DNA of 62,511 bases from DASXMR01 sp036495525. Lineage in GTDB: Bacteria; Actinomycetota; Actinomycetes; Streptosporangiales; Streptosporangiaceae. The stretch spans positions 1-62,511 of the forward strand of contig DASXMR010000024.1 in the NCBI GenBank assembly GCA_036495525.1, written 5' to 3'. Below the pieces are notes generated by a model. It did not search any database. It saw only the letters and a program-made list of their open reading frames with translations, and had not been told where the DNA came from. Positions within the stretch are counted from its first letter, which is position 1, and each line of letters opens with the position of its first letter. The position numbers and the translations under genes are program-made. Positions 26,146-35,868 of this stretch are shown here, piece by piece.

Positions 26146-27657
26146 ATGACAGCCGAATCAAGCCGGACCGCAGGCCCGGCCGCCGCCGACCTGACGCCCG
26201 GCCGGCCGGTGGTGTTCCGTAACGCCACGGTGCTGACCATGGACGACGCGCACTCGGTGCTGACCGGCGCTGACGTGCTGATCACCGGCGAGCAGATCGC
26301 CGCGGTCGGTCACCAGCTGCAGGTACCTGACGGAACCGCGGAAATCGACGCGGCCGGCGGCATCGTCATGCCCGGCATGATCGACACGCACCGGCACATG
26401 TGGCAGACGGCGATGCGCGGTTACGGCGCTGACTGGACGCTGTCCCAGTACTTCGTCTGGTACTACCTGCAGTGGGGCAAGGTGTTCCGGCCCGAGGACA
26501 TCTACGCTGGCAACCTGCTCGCCGCGATCGAGGCGATCGACGCCGGCGTGACGACCACTGTCGACTGGTCGCACGGGCTGCAGACCACTGAGCACGCCGA
26601 CGCGGCGGTGGACGCGCTGACCGAGGTGCCCGGCCGGTTCGTGCTCGCCTACGGCAACATCCAGCAGGGCCCGTGGGAATGGTCGGCCGCGCCCGAATTC
26701 CGTGATTTCGTCACCCGCCGGTTCAATGGCGGCGGTAACGACATGCTCGGGTTCCAGATGGCGTTCGACGTGACGGGCGACCCGGCGTTTCCCGAGCGGG
26801 CCGCGTTCGAGGTGGCCCGTGACCTCGGCGTGCCGGTGACCACCCACGCCGGCGTGTGGGGCGCGACGAACGACGACGGGATCCGGCTGATGCACGAGGG
26901 CGGGTTCATGACCCCGTCCACGATCTACGTGCACGCGGCGACGCTGACCAGGGACTCCTACAACCGGATCGCCGCGACGGGCGGGTCGGCGTCGGTCTCC
27001 ACGGAAAGCGAGCAGAGCGCCGGGCAGGGCTACCCGCCCACCTGGCAGCTGCGCGAGCACAGCATCCCGGTCTCGCTGTCCATGGACACCAGCGTGTGGT
27101 GGAGCGGGGACCTGTTCTCGGCGATGCGCACCACGCTCGGCGCCGACCGGTCCCGCGAGCACCTGGAGGCGCACGGCCGCCAGGAAACGGTCACCAACTG
27201 CCACCTGCGAGCCGAGGACGTGGTCGACTGGGCGACCCGCGGCGGGGCGAGGGCGCTGCAGCTTGACTCGGTCACCGGCAGCCTGGAGCCGGGCAAGAAG
27301 GCCGACCTGGTGCTGATCAAGAACGACGCCTCGCCGGTGATGTTCCCGCTGATCAACCCCTACGGCCACGTGGCCTTCCAGGCACAGCGCGGTGACGTGC
27401 ACACGGTGCTGGTCAACGGCCGGGTGGTCAAGTACCAGCACCAGCTGCAGGGCACCGACCTGGCCAGGGCCAGGCAGGTCACCGGGCAGACCGTCGAGTA
27501 CCTGATGGGCGAGCTCGGCGACGAGGCCTGGGCGGCCGGCATGCACCCGGAGATCCCCGAGACCAAGGTGCTCGACAATCCCTACACCTACACCGAATGG
27601 GACGCGGGCTCGGCGCAGTGGAAGGGCACCGGCCGAAATGACGACAGCCCGGCCTGA
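26146..27657 (+). CDS. Amidohydrolase (cytosine deaminase / chlorohydrolase-like)
   Basis: 503 aa, metal-dependent TIM-barrel hydrolase. The first metal motif is M-I-D-T-H-R-H-M-W (H-x-H), then T-H-A-G-V-W-G, Y-V-H-A-A-T and the catalytic Asp in S-L-S-M-D-T-S-V-W-W. The C-terminal beta-sandwich contains L-E-P-G-K-K-A-D-L-V-L-I. Relatives deaminate or dechlorinate N-heterocycles or hydrolyse cyclic amides. The ATG has GGAGG seven bases upstream. It leads the operon with the MDR oxidoreductase, whose start lies inside its 3' end, and a ribose-type ABC importer, suggesting that the imported compound is its substrate or a precursor (inference). Confidence 0.9.
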   Translation: MTAESSRTAGPAAADLTPGRPVVFRNATVLTMDDAHSVLTGADVLITGEQIAAVGHQLQVPDGTAEIDAAGGIVMPGMIDTHRHMWQTAMRGYGADWTLSQYFVWYYLQWGKVFRPEDIYAGNLLAAIEAIDAGVTTTVDWSHGLQTTEHADAAVDALTEVPGRFVLAYGNIQQGPWEWSAAPEFRDFVTRRFNGGGNDMLGFQMAFDVTGDPAFPERAAFEVARDLGVPVTTHAGVWGATNDDGIRLMHEGGFMTPSTIYVHAATLTRDSYNRIAATGGSASVSTESEQSAGQGYPPTWQLREHSIPVSLSMDTSVWWSGDLFSAMRTTLGADRSREHLEAHGRQETVTNCHLRAEDVVDWATRGGARALQLDSVTGSLEPGKKADLVLIKNDASPVMFPLINPYGHVAFQAQRGDVHTVLVNGRVVKYQHQLQGTDLARARQVTGQTVEYLMGELGDEAWAAGMHPEIPETKVLDNPYTYTEWDAGSAQWKGTGRNDDSPA

Positions 27658-28663
27658 CCAGCCCGGCAGCGGCAGCGCCAGCGCGGCGACGATGCGGGCC
27701 GCGCTGGTGCACAGCCACGGCCAGCTGCCCGCTTACCGCGACCACCAGGTGCCAGGCCGTGGCGCGGGCCAGGCGCTGATCCGGGTGACGGCGGCACCGG
27801 TCAGCCCGCTCGACCTGCTCTGCGCGTCCGGCGCGTCGTACTTCGGCGCGCCCGCCCTGCCGTACGCGCCCGGCGTGCAGGGCACCGGGGTGATCGAGCA
27901 GGCGGACACGCTGCCGGCCGGCCAGCGGGTCTGGTTCAGCTGCGACGCCGGCATGCGGCCTGGCGACGGCGCCATGGCCGAGCTGTGCGTGGCAGACGAG
28001 GCGGCGGTGCTGCCGCTACCTGGCGGCGTCAGCGACGAGCTCGCCGCCGCGCTCGGGCTTTCGGCCATCGCCGCGTGGATGGCGCTGACCTGGCGCGGCG
28101 GGCTGCAGCCGGGCGAGCATGTGCTCGTGCTCGGGGCCAGCGGCACGGTCGGCCAGGTGGCCGTGCAGGCGGCCAGGCTGCTCGGCGCCGCCAGGGTGAC
28201 TGCCGCGTGCCGTGACGCCCACGGCAGGGCGCGGGCACTCGAGCTTGGCGCACACGCGGTCGCAGACCTGACCGGAGAAGATGCGGGAACGATAGGCCGA
28301 GCGCTAGCCGGGGCCGCGCAGGGCAAGCCCGACCTGGTAGTCGACCCCGTCTGGGGCCGGCCTGCTGAGGCCGCGCTGCGGATCATGGCGCCGAGCGGCC
28401 GCCTGGTCAACCTCGGCTCAGCGGCCGGGCCGCAGGCCAGCCTCGGCTCAGCCGAGCTGCGCGGCGGCTCCATGTCGATCCTCGGCTACACCAACAACGC
28501 GCTGAGCGCGGCGCAGAAGGCCTCGGCGCTCGCCCAGATCCTCGCCCACGCCGCTGCCGCCCGGCTGACCACCGACCTGGAGACCCTGCCGCTGGCCAGG
28601 GCCGCCGAGGGCTGGTCACGCTGCGGGCAGCCTCCGCACCGGCGGGCAGTCTTGATCCCCTGA
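27638..28663 (+). CDS. Zinc-binding dehydrogenase / quinone oxidoreductase (MDR superfamily)
   Basis: 341 aa. The N-terminal GroES-like domain has P-V-S-P-L-D-L-L-C and Y-A-P-G-V-Q-G-T-G-V-I. The Rossmann domain begins V-L-V-L-G-A-S-G-T-V-G-Q-V-A-V-Q-A-A-R, a typical NADPH-binding QOR motif. Zinc-site cysteines of classical alcohol dehydrogenases are missing, so a zinc-independent enoyl or quinone reductase is more likely. The ATG at 27638 overlaps the amidohydrolase gene by 20 bases; an in-frame ATG at 27692 would remove 18 residues and the overlap. Confidence 0.85.
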   Translation: MTTARPDQPGSGSASAATMRAALVHSHGQLPAYRDHQVPGRGAGQALIRVTAAPVSPLDLLCASGASYFGAPALPYAPGVQGTGVIEQADTLPAGQRVWFSCDAGMRPGDGAMAELCVADEAAVLPLPGGVSDELAAALGLSAIAAWMALTWRGGLQPGEHVLVLGASGTVGQVAVQAARLLGAARVTAACRDAHGRARALELGAHAVADLTGEDAGTIGRALAGAAQGKPDLVVDPVWGRPAEAALRIMAPSGRLVNLGSAAGPQASLGSAELRGGSMSILGYTNNALSAAQKASALAQILAHAAAARLTTDLETLPLARAAEGWSRCGQPPHRRAVLIP

Positions 28664-28731
28664 AGCCGGGGCGGCGGCGTGTCCGACCGCCCCCTGACGG
28701 CCAGCACAGCACCATGCCCGGCACTGAAATA

Positions 28732-28763
28732 CCGGTGAGCCGGGCTGCCACCCGGCTCACCGG
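28732..28763. terminator. 13-bp hairpin between the oxidoreductase and the ABC importer
   Basis: CCGGTGAGCCGGG (28732-28744) and CCCGGCTCACCGG (28751-28763) pair perfectly around a 6-base loop. It may terminate, or partly attenuate, transcription before the three ABC genes, lowering or raising their level relative to the enzymes. No T-run follows. Confidence 0.6.
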
Positions 28764-28810
28764 CACAGCACCCACCCACCTCCCAGTGAGCAAGCACAAG
28801 GAGTCTAGCC

Positions 28811-29869
28811 GTGCACTACGTCCCGACTAGTCCGCGGCGGCGGCTGCACCGCGGCGCCATCCTGGCGGCGGCGACAGCCGCGGGGATCGCGCTCGCCGCC
28901 TGCGGCGGCAGCAGCAGCGGCACCAGCAACGCGGCCACCACCTCGTCCGGAAGCGGCAAGGCGGTGCACATCGCCTACCTGTCCTTCGCCGTCGAGAACA
29001 GCTACGACGCGCCGATGCTGGCCGCGGCCCAGGCCGTGGCCAGCGACAGCCACGCGACACTCAAGGTCTTCGACGCGAACAACAGCCCGCAGACCCAGTT
29101 CTCCCAGCTGCAGGACGCGATCACGTCCGGCCAGTACAACGGCATCATCGTGCAGCCGATCTTCGGCACCGGCCTGACCTCACTGGTGAAGCAGGCCATC
29201 ACCAAGGGCATCAAGATCGTGAATATGGACCAGATCCTCGGTGCCGACCTGGCCACCGACAAGCCTCAGGTCCCCGGCATGGCAGGCAACGTGGTGTTCG
29301 TGCCGACCGAGATCGGCACCAAGCTCGGGAACCTGGTCGTGCAGGCGTGCAAGTCGAAGAACCTGGACCCGTGCAACGTCGGCTACCTGTACGACATCAA
29401 GGCGTCCGCGCTCGACGTGGCGATCAACGGCGCCTTTAAGAAGGCCATCGCCGCCGACCCCGCGGTGAAGGTCGTGGCGCAGGGGCAGAGCTTCTTCAGC
29501 CCGACCCAGGGCCTGACCGCAGTGCAGAACATGCTGCAGGCGAACCCGGACCTGAGCCTGATCGTGGGTTCCGACCAGGGCATCGAGGGCGGTGCCGAAG
29601 CACTGCAGTCCGCGCACAAGACCGGCAAGGTCATCCTGGTCGGCTACGGCGCGAGCGCCGCGGCGCTGGCCGGGGTAGCCTCCGGCGCCTGGTACGCCGA
29701 CGTCGCGCAGGCGCCAGCCAGCGAGGGCAGGCTGGCCGTGCAGGAACTGGTCCAGGCGGTGCGCACCGGCAAGGACAGCGCCGGCCAGGACCCCGTCGCG
29801 GCGCTGCCGAACGGCGGCGTGGTGACCAAGGCGAACGTCAGCCAGTTCACCGCCGAGTGGCCCGGCTAG
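28811..29869 (+). CDS. Substrate-binding lipoprotein of a ribose-type ABC importer
   Basis: 352 aa. A signal peptide ends in the lipobox L-A-A-C (Cys about 31), followed by a Ser/Thr/Gly linker. The periplasmic-binding-protein type 1 fold (peripla_BP_4) starts at H-I-A-Y-L-S-F-A-V-E-N-S-Y and has I-I-V-Q-P-I-F-G-T-G and I-V-G-S-D-Q-G-I-E-G. This class binds sugars, nucleosides or related polar ligands. The GTG start is preceded by AAGGAG. The ATPase gene begins one base after its stop, so the three importer genes form one unit. Confidence 0.93.
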   Translation: MHYVPTSPRRRLHRGAILAAATAAGIALAACGGSSSGTSNAATTSSGSGKAVHIAYLSFAVENSYDAPMLAAAQAVASDSHATLKVFDANNSPQTQFSQLQDAITSGQYNGIIVQPIFGTGLTSLVKQAITKGIKIVNMDQILGADLATDKPQVPGMAGNVVFVPTEIGTKLGNLVVQACKSKNLDPCNVGYLYDIKASALDVAINGAFKKAIAADPAVKVVAQGQSFFSPTQGLTAVQNMLQANPDLSLIVGSDQGIEGGAEALQSAHKTGKVILVGYGASAAALAGVASGAWYADVAQAPASEGRLAVQELVQAVRTGKDSAGQDPVAALPNGGVVTKANVSQFTAEWPG

Positions 29870-29870
29870 G

Positions 29871-31403
29871 GTGCCCGGCGCGCCACTTCGCCAGGGCGTG
29901 CATGCCGAACTGCGGGACGTCTCGAAGTCCTTCGGCGGCACGCACGCCCTGGCTGCGGTCAGCCTGCAAATCGGGCGCGGCAAGATCCACGCCCTGGTCG
30001 GCGAGAACGGGGCAGGCAAGTCGACCCTTGGCAAGATCATCGCCGGGGTGCTGGCGCCAGACCGAGGCCAGATGCTGCTGGACGGAGAGCCCGTCCGCTT
30101 CCACTCGCCACGGGATGCGATTGGCCGCGGCGTCGCACTGATCGCGCAGGAACTGTCCATCGTCCCGGCTCTGACGGTGGCGGAGAACGTGTTCCTCGGC
30201 GCCGAGCCTCGCCGCGCTGGGTTCGTGCGCCGCCGGGAGCTGCGGGCAGGCTACGCGGAGCTGGCCGGCACGGCCGGCTTCGAGCTGCCCGGCGACGCTC
30301 CGGCCGGCCAGCTGCGCACAGCCGACCAGCAGAAGGCGGAGATCCTGCGCGCACTCGGCCGGAACGCGAAGCTGATCGTGATGGACGAGCCGACCGCGGC
30401 GCTGTCCAGGCCCGACGTCAGCAGGCTGCACGTCATCATCAGGCGGCTCGCGGCGGCCGGCACCACCGTCGTGCTGGTCTCGCACTTCCTCGGCGAGGTC
30501 CTCGAGCTGGCGGACGAGGTGACGATCCTGCGCGACGGCCGGGTCATCCAGACCGCGGCCGCAGGCGGCCAGACCGAGGAGTCGCTGCTGAGCGCCATGC
30601 TCGGGCGGCCGCTGGACGCAGCGTTCCCGGCCAGGCGGCCGGTGCCGGACGACGCGCCAGTGCTGCTGTCGGTGCGTGACCTGACCGCGCCCGGCGTGGC
30701 AGGCGTGTCGCTGCAGGTGCGGGCCGGCGAGATCGTCGGGCTGGCCGGGCTCGTCGGGGCCGGCCGCACCGAGCTGGCCAGGGCCGTGTACCGGGCGCAC
30801 CGCTCGACCGGCGGGTCGGTGACGCTCGCGGACGGCAGCGAGCTGGCCAGGCGGCAGCTGGCTGGCGGGCCACGGCAGGCGCTGCGCTCGCGCGTGGTCA
30901 TGATCCCCGAGTCGCGGAAGGAGCAGGGCCTGATGCTTGGCCGGCCGGTCGCGGAGAACGTCAGCCTGGCGGCGCTTGACCGGCTGAGCCGGGCCGGGGT
31001 GGTCCGGCGCCGGGCAGAGCGGCAGGCGGTCGACGCGTCGCTGCGCCGGGCCGGGGTGCGGGCCGGCCGGACGGCGATAACGGCCACGCTGTCCGGCGGC
31101 AACCAGCAGAAGCTGCTGTTCGCCCGGTCCCTGCTCGGCGAGCCGCAGGTGCTGATCGCGGACGAGCCGACCAGGGGCGTCGACGTGGGCTCCAAGCGCG
31201 CCATCTACGAGCTGCTGGCCTCGCTCACCGCTGACGGCCTCGGCCTGCTGCTGATCTCCTCCGACGTCGAGGAGATCCTCGGCCTCGCGCACCGGGTGCT
31301 GGTCATGCGCGGCGGGCAGATCGCGGCCGAGCTCAGCTCGGCGCAGGCCACCGAGGAATCGATCCTTGCCGCGGCGTTCGGCGCCGCCAGGAGAGGTACG
31401 TGA
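29871..31403 (+). CDS. Ribose-type ABC importer ATPase (two nucleotide-binding domains)
   Basis: 510 aa, duplicated ATPase of the RbsA/MglA type. Domain 1 has Walker A V-G-E-N-G-A-G-K-S-T and V-M-D-E-P-T-A-A-L, but its signature is the degenerate L-R-T-A-D-Q-Q. Domain 2 has a degenerate P loop (G-L-V-G-A-G-R-T-E), a canonical L-S-G-G-N-Q-Q-K and I-A-D-E-P-T-R-G-V-D-V-G. Such asymmetry is normal for this family. It energises uptake with the permease that follows, whose start overlaps its stop. Confidence 0.94.
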   Translation: MPGAPLRQGVHAELRDVSKSFGGTHALAAVSLQIGRGKIHALVGENGAGKSTLGKIIAGVLAPDRGQMLLDGEPVRFHSPRDAIGRGVALIAQELSIVPALTVAENVFLGAEPRRAGFVRRRELRAGYAELAGTAGFELPGDAPAGQLRTADQQKAEILRALGRNAKLIVMDEPTAALSRPDVSRLHVIIRRLAAAGTTVVLVSHFLGEVLELADEVTILRDGRVIQTAAAGGQTEESLLSAMLGRPLDAAFPARRPVPDDAPVLLSVRDLTAPGVAGVSLQVRAGEIVGLAGLVGAGRTELARAVYRAHRSTGGSVTLADGSELARRQLAGGPRQALRSRVVMIPESRKEQGLMLGRPVAENVSLAALDRLSRAGVVRRRAERQAVDASLRRAGVRAGRTAITATLSGGNQQKLLFARSLLGEPQVLIADEPTRGVDVGSKRAIYELLASLTADGLGLLLISSDVEEILGLAHRVLVMRGGQIAAELSSAQATEESILAAAFGAARRGT

Positions 31404-32413
31404 TGACCAACCCCGAGGTGAAGCAGGCCCAGGCCGCCCCCGCCGGGCCAGTCGCCCGGCGGCTGCCAGGTCCGGCGGCCGGGCTGGCCGTGCTGCAGCG
31501 CGGCGGCATACTCATCCCGTTCGTGATCCTGTTCATCGTGCTGTCCGCGGCTAGCGGGCCGTTCTTCAGCAAGGTCAACCTGCTGAACATCCTCGACCAG
31601 CAGGCGTCCACGCTGATCATCGCCGCGGCTGGCACGCTCGTGCTGGTGGCCGGCGGCATCGACCTGTCCGTCGGCGCGACCTACGCGCTGGCGGGAGTCG
31701 TCGCCACCAAGCTCGCGCTGTCCGCCCCGCCGGCCGTCGCCATCCTGGCCGGGATCGCGGTCGGGCTCGCCGTCGGGCTGGTGAACGGCGTCATCAGCAC
31801 GCTGCTGCGGATCAACTCGCTGATCGCGACCCTGGCCATGTCGTTCGTGGTGAGCGGCCTGGCCAGCCTGGTCACCGGCGGGAACCTGATCATCGCCTAC
31901 ACCCGCCCTTCGTTCGGCAGTCTCGCGCGGAGCTCGTTCCTGACCGTGAACACCTCCACCTGGACGATGCTCATCGCTGTCGTGCTGCTGGGCATCGTGC
32001 TGTCCCGCACCACCGCCGGCCGGTACATGTACGCGGCCGGCAGCAACGCGGAGGCGGCCAGGCTGGCCGGGGTGCGGGTGCAGCAGACCCGGCTGCTGAC
32101 GTTCGTGCTCAGCGGCGGTGCCGCCGCGCTCGGCGGGGTGATCGACGCGTCCAGGGTGCTCAGCGCCCAGGCCTCCAACGGGGAGACCACGCTCACCTTC
32201 ACCGTGCTGGCCGGGATCGTGGTCGGCGGCACGAGCATCCTCGGCGGCGAGGGCACGCTATGGCGCACCGTCGTCGGCGTGCTGTTCATCGCGCTGATCG
32301 GGAACGGGTCGGACCTGCTCGGCCTCAACCCGCTCTACGACCAGATCGCGCTCGGCGTGATCCTGCTGATCGCGGTCGGCGCCGACGCCTGGTCCCGGCT
32401 GCGGCCCGGCTAG
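31403..32413 (+). CDS. Ribose-type ABC importer permease
   Basis: 336 aa, about eight to ten membrane helices, RbsC family (BPD_transp_2). Family landmarks are L-V-A-G-G-I-D-L-S-V-G-A-T-Y-A-L, N-S-L-I-A-T-L-A-M and the C-terminal V-V-G-G-T-S-I-L-G-G-E-G-T. The start ATG overlaps the ATPase stop as TGATG, showing coupled translation; a GTG three bases earlier is also possible. It probably homodimerises. Confidence 0.93.
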   Translation: MTNPEVKQAQAAPAGPVARRLPGPAAGLAVLQRGGILIPFVILFIVLSAASGPFFSKVNLLNILDQQASTLIIAAAGTLVLVAGGIDLSVGATYALAGVVATKLALSAPPAVAILAGIAVGLAVGLVNGVISTLLRINSLIATLAMSFVVSGLASLVTGGNLIIAYTRPSFGSLARSSFLTVNTSTWTMLIAVVLLGIVLSRTTAGRYMYAAGSNAEAARLAGVRVQQTRLLTFVLSGGAAALGGVIDASRVLSAQASNGETTLTFTVLAGIVVGGTSILGGEGTLWRTVVGVLFIALIGNGSDLLGLNPLYDQIALGVILLIAVGADAWSRLRPG

Positions 32414-32501
32414 CCTGCCGAGACCCAAGCGGCGCCAGGCAGAGACGGGGTCGCGCGGCCGGGCTCGGCCGGGATATCGCCTGCTTGCCAGGCGGCCCTC
32501 G

Positions 32502-34451
32502 TTACCAGATACGGACCCGAGCCGCAGGCTCGAGCCACAGGTCGTCGGTGATCCCGACGCCGAACGCGGCATAGAACTCGTCGATGTTCCGCACGATCTG
32601 GTTGCAGCGGAACTCGGGCGGGGAGTGCGGGTCGATGGCCAGGTGCCGGATGAGTTCCTCGTCCCGTATCTTGTACAGCCAGGTGCGAGCCCAGGACAGG
32701 AAGAAGCGCTGCGCGCCCGTCAGGCCGTCGATGACCGGTGCGTCCTCGCCATCCAGCGACAGCAGATAGGCCTGCCAGGCGATGCCGACGCCGCCGAGAT
32801 CCCCGATGTTCTCCCCGATCGTCAGCGCGCCGTTCACATGATGGTCAGGGGTCTGCTTCGGCGCCAGGTCCTTGTACTGGTCGATCAGCGACCGGGTCCG
32901 GATCTCGAACGCCTGCCGGTCCGCCGCGCTCCACCAGTCAGCGAGCCTGCCGTCACCGTCGAACTTGGAGCCCTGGTCGTCGAAGCCGTGGCCGATCTCG
33001 TGCCCGATGACCGCGCCGATCGCTCCGTAGTTGGCCGCGTCGTCGCGGCCAGGATCGAAGTACGGATCCTGCAAGATCGCAGCCGGGAACACGATCTCGT
33101 TCATGCCCGGGCTGTTGTAGGCGTCGACTGTCTGCGGGGTTATCAGCCATTCGTCCCGGTCGATTGGCTTGCCGATCTTGTTCAGCTGGCGGTGCAACTC
33201 GAAAGCGCGAGCTGCCCGCATGTTGGCTGTCAGGTCCGCCGGGTCGATCCGCAGGCTGGAATAGTCCCGCCAGCTGGCCGGGTAGCCGATCTTCGGGGTG
33301 AACTTGCCGAGCTTGTCCAGTGCCCGCCGCCGGGTGCCTGCCCCCATCCACTCGAGCTGCTCGATGCGCTGGCGGTAGGCCTCGATGAGGTTGGCCACCA
33401 GCACATCCATCCGCTCCCGTGCCCCTGGCGGGAAGTGCCGGGCGACGTACGCCCGGCCGACAGCTTCCCCCATCGCGTCCTGCACCAGTGAGACACCGCG
33501 CTTCCAGCGCTCACGCACCTGCTGGGTGCCGCTCAGGGTGCGGCCGTAAAAGTCGAAGTCCTCCTGGACGAACGCCTCGGACAGGTACCCGGCCGCGCTG
33601 TGGATCACCCGCCAGCACAGCCAGTCCCGCCACGCCGGCACGTGCTCGCCGGTGAGCAGTGAGGCCAGCCCCGTGCTGAAGCTCGGCTGGCGGAGCACGA
33701 TCTCGTCGAAGGCGCCAGCTGGCGGGTCAAGGGCTGCCAGCCACCCGCGCAGGTCCGGACCCTGAGACAGCACATCGTGCCAGCTGAGCAGGTTGTAGGT
33801 CTTCTCCTCATCGCGACTGGCGACGTTATCCCAGTGCTGGCCGGCCACCGCCGTCTCAAGCGCGAGCACGCGGCCCGCTGCGTCGCCGGCGTCCGGCAGT
33901 CCGGCCAGCACGAACATTCGCCGCAGGTGACCGGCGAACGCGTCGCGGACGCTAGCGAATCGCTCCTCGCGGTAGTAGCTCTCGTCCGGCAGCGAGATGC
34001 CACCCTGCTCCATGAACACCAGGTAACGGTCTGGGTTGCCAGGGTCGTTGTAGACGAAGAGCTGGAAAAGGCCCCCGGCTCCTATTCGGTCCAGCCGCCC
34101 GAGCGTCTCGAGCAGCGCTGGAATGGAGCCGACGGCGCGCGCTGCGGCGAGCATCTCGCTGATGGGCTGGGAGCCGAGCTGCTCGGCTCGTTCGGCGTCC
34201 ATGAAACTGGCATACAGGTCGGCGAATTTCCGCTCCTCGCTGCCTTGGGGTGCCGTCGCGGCCTCTTCCACGATCTCGTGCACCGCTTTCTCGGCCTCTT
34301 CGGCCAGGATCTGGGCCGAGCCGTAGGCAGCCCGGTCAGCGGGGATCTCGGTCTGCGCTAGCCACCGGCCGTTGATGTGCCTAAACAGGTCGTCCTGCGG
34401 CCTGATGCCGGGCTCGAGCTCGTCTACGGGGATACCGGAGGGGAGCGTCAT
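32502..34451 (-). CDS. M13 family zinc metallopeptidase (neprilysin/PepO-like)
   Basis: 649 aa. The zinc motif is V-I-G-H-E-I-G-H-G-F-D-D-Q-G (about 480), the third ligand lies in E-N-I-G-D-L-G-G (about 540), and the chain ends in R-V-R-I-W like other family members. M13 N-terminal landmarks are D-D-L-F-R-H-I-N-G-R-W and Y-Y-R-E-E. No signal peptide is visible, so a cytosolic role is likely. TAGGCT (34458-34463) lies exactly six bases before the ATG and no ribosome site is present, so the mRNA is probably leaderless. Confidence 0.93.
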   Translation of the reverse strand: MTLPSGIPVDELEPGIRPQDDLFRHINGRWLAQTEIPADRAAYGSAQILAEEAEKAVHEIVEEAATAPQGSEERKFADLYASFMDAERAEQLGSQPISEMLAAARAVGSIPALLETLGRLDRIGAGGLFQLFVYNDPGNPDRYLVFMEQGGISLPDESYYREERFASVRDAFAGHLRRMFVLAGLPDAGDAAGRVLALETAVAGQHWDNVASRDEEKTYNLLSWHDVLSQGPDLRGWLAALDPPAGAFDEIVLRQPSFSTGLASLLTGEHVPAWRDWLCWRVIHSAAGYLSEAFVQEDFDFYGRTLSGTQQVRERWKRGVSLVQDAMGEAVGRAYVARHFPPGARERMDVLVANLIEAYRQRIEQLEWMGAGTRRRALDKLGKFTPKIGYPASWRDYSSLRIDPADLTANMRAARAFELHRQLNKIGKPIDRDEWLITPQTVDAYNSPGMNEIVFPAAILQDPYFDPGRDDAANYGAIGAVIGHEIGHGFDDQGSKFDGDGRLADWWSAADRQAFEIRTRSLIDQYKDLAPKQTPDHHVNGALTIGENIGDLGGVGIAWQAYLLSLDGEDAPVIDGLTGAQRFFLSWARTWLYKIRDEELIRHLAIDPHSPPEFRCNQIVRNIDEFYAAFGVGITDDLWLEPAARVRIW

Positions 34452-34692
34452 GCGCCCAGCCTAGGACCAGCGAAGGCGACGGCGCCGGGCTGAATGGCCT
34501 GCCGCCGGGACGTGCTGCCGGGGTACGGTGAAGGCGGCGACCGTCCGCGCCCAACCTCCGGCGACCTGCCCCAGCCTGGTCACCCGACGGAGGCAAAGGG
34601 AGGCCTACCTCTCGGCCGGGGCGTCATTCGTCGATCGTGCGCCTGCCGCAGCGATCGCTGGGGGATCAGCGGCCGGGCAGCGGGAGACGATC
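34452..34692. other. Intergenic region between the divergent M13 peptidase and DUF1835-type genes
   Basis: 241 bases. It carries the probable leaderless promoter of the peptidase gene (-10 at 34458-34463). An in-frame extension of the next gene covers part of it but looks non-coding. Nothing else is recognised. Confidence 0.45.
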
Positions 34693-35801
34693 ATGACCAA
34701 GCAGGCTGGGTTCAAGCAGCGCGTGCGCGCCCGGATGGCCAAGACCGCCGAGTCGTACGCGACCGCACGCAGCAGGCTGCTGGCCGGCCAGCCGGCCGCG
34801 CCGGCGGACGACTCGCCATTCGACTGGATGCCCGAGGCGCTGCACGTCAGCAACGGCGACGCCACGGACGTGCCAGGCACCGGGCTCGCGCGGCGCGTGG
34901 TCTACTGGCGCGACGTACTGCACGAGGGACCGGTGCCCGAGGCTGGCCCGGCCGAGCTGCGCCGGATCAGGGCCGGCTACCTGAGCGAGCACGAAGGCGC
35001 CGACCGGGCCACGGCGCTGCGCCAGCTCACCGAGCGGGATCAGGCCCTGGCCGACGGCCGGGCCGGGGACTACGTGCTGTGGTTCGAGGCGGACCTGTAC
35101 GACCAGCTGCAGCTCACCGAGGTCGTCGCCCGCCTGGCCGCCCTGGACGTGCCAGCTGAGCGGGTCACCCTGATCTGCATCGGCGAGCACCCGGGCATCG
35201 CCCGCTTCGGCGGCCTGGGCGAGCTGACCGCCAGCCAGCTAGCCGAGCTGCCGGGCACGAACGCGTGCGCCAGGCTGACCCGGCGGCGCTCGAGCTCGCC
35301 AGCCGCGCCTGGGCGGCCTTCCGTGCGCCAAGCCCTGACGGGCTGGCCGCCATCGCCGCCTCGCGGCTGGCCGAGCTGCGGTTCCTTGGCGAGGCGTTCG
35401 ACCGGCTGAGCCGGGAGTACCCGGCGACACGCGATGGCCTGTCGCTGACCGAGCGGCGGGTGCTGGCCGCCGTCGCCGACGGCGCGGCCGACGCCGGCGC
35501 GGCCTTCGTGCGGGCAGCGGCCAGGGAGACGCGCCCGTACCTGGGAGACAGCACGTGCTTCGCCATGATTGGCCGGCTGGCCGCTGGCCCCGACCCGCTG
35601 CTCCGCCTCGACCCGCCCGGCCGCCAGGTAGCACGGACTACCGGCGTGCGGCTGACCGATGCCGGCGCACGAGTGCTCGCGGGCGAGGCTGACCAGGTCG
35701 CCCTGAACGGCATTGCCCGCTGGATCGGCGGCGTCCAGCTGCGAGGCCGGGACGTGCCGTGGCGGTGGGACGACGGCACCGAGACCATCGTCAGCAGCTA
35801 G
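34693..35801 (+). pseudogene. DUF1835 domain protein, interrupted by a single-base frameshift
   Basis: The first frame (ATG 34693, GGGAGACG upstream) encodes R-V-R-A-R-M-A-K-T-A-E-S-Y-A-T-A-R, then a DUF1835 domain: L-H-V-S-N-G-D-A, V-Y-W-R-D-V-L-H-E-G-P-V-P and Y-V-L-W-F-E-A-D-L-Y-D. At about 35279-35281 homology jumps to the next frame, where A-L-E-L-A-S-R-A-W-A-A-F-R-A-P and the rest of the family C terminus continue to 35801. One extra C in the CCC run would restore a single protein of about 369 aa. The break is either a real null mutation or an assembly error in a GC run. Confidence 0.75.
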
Positions 35802-35868
35802 ACGGCCGGCCGCGGCGGGCATCACCGCCCTGGCCCGATCCGGGGATGTCGTCCCCGGCTAGCAGCGC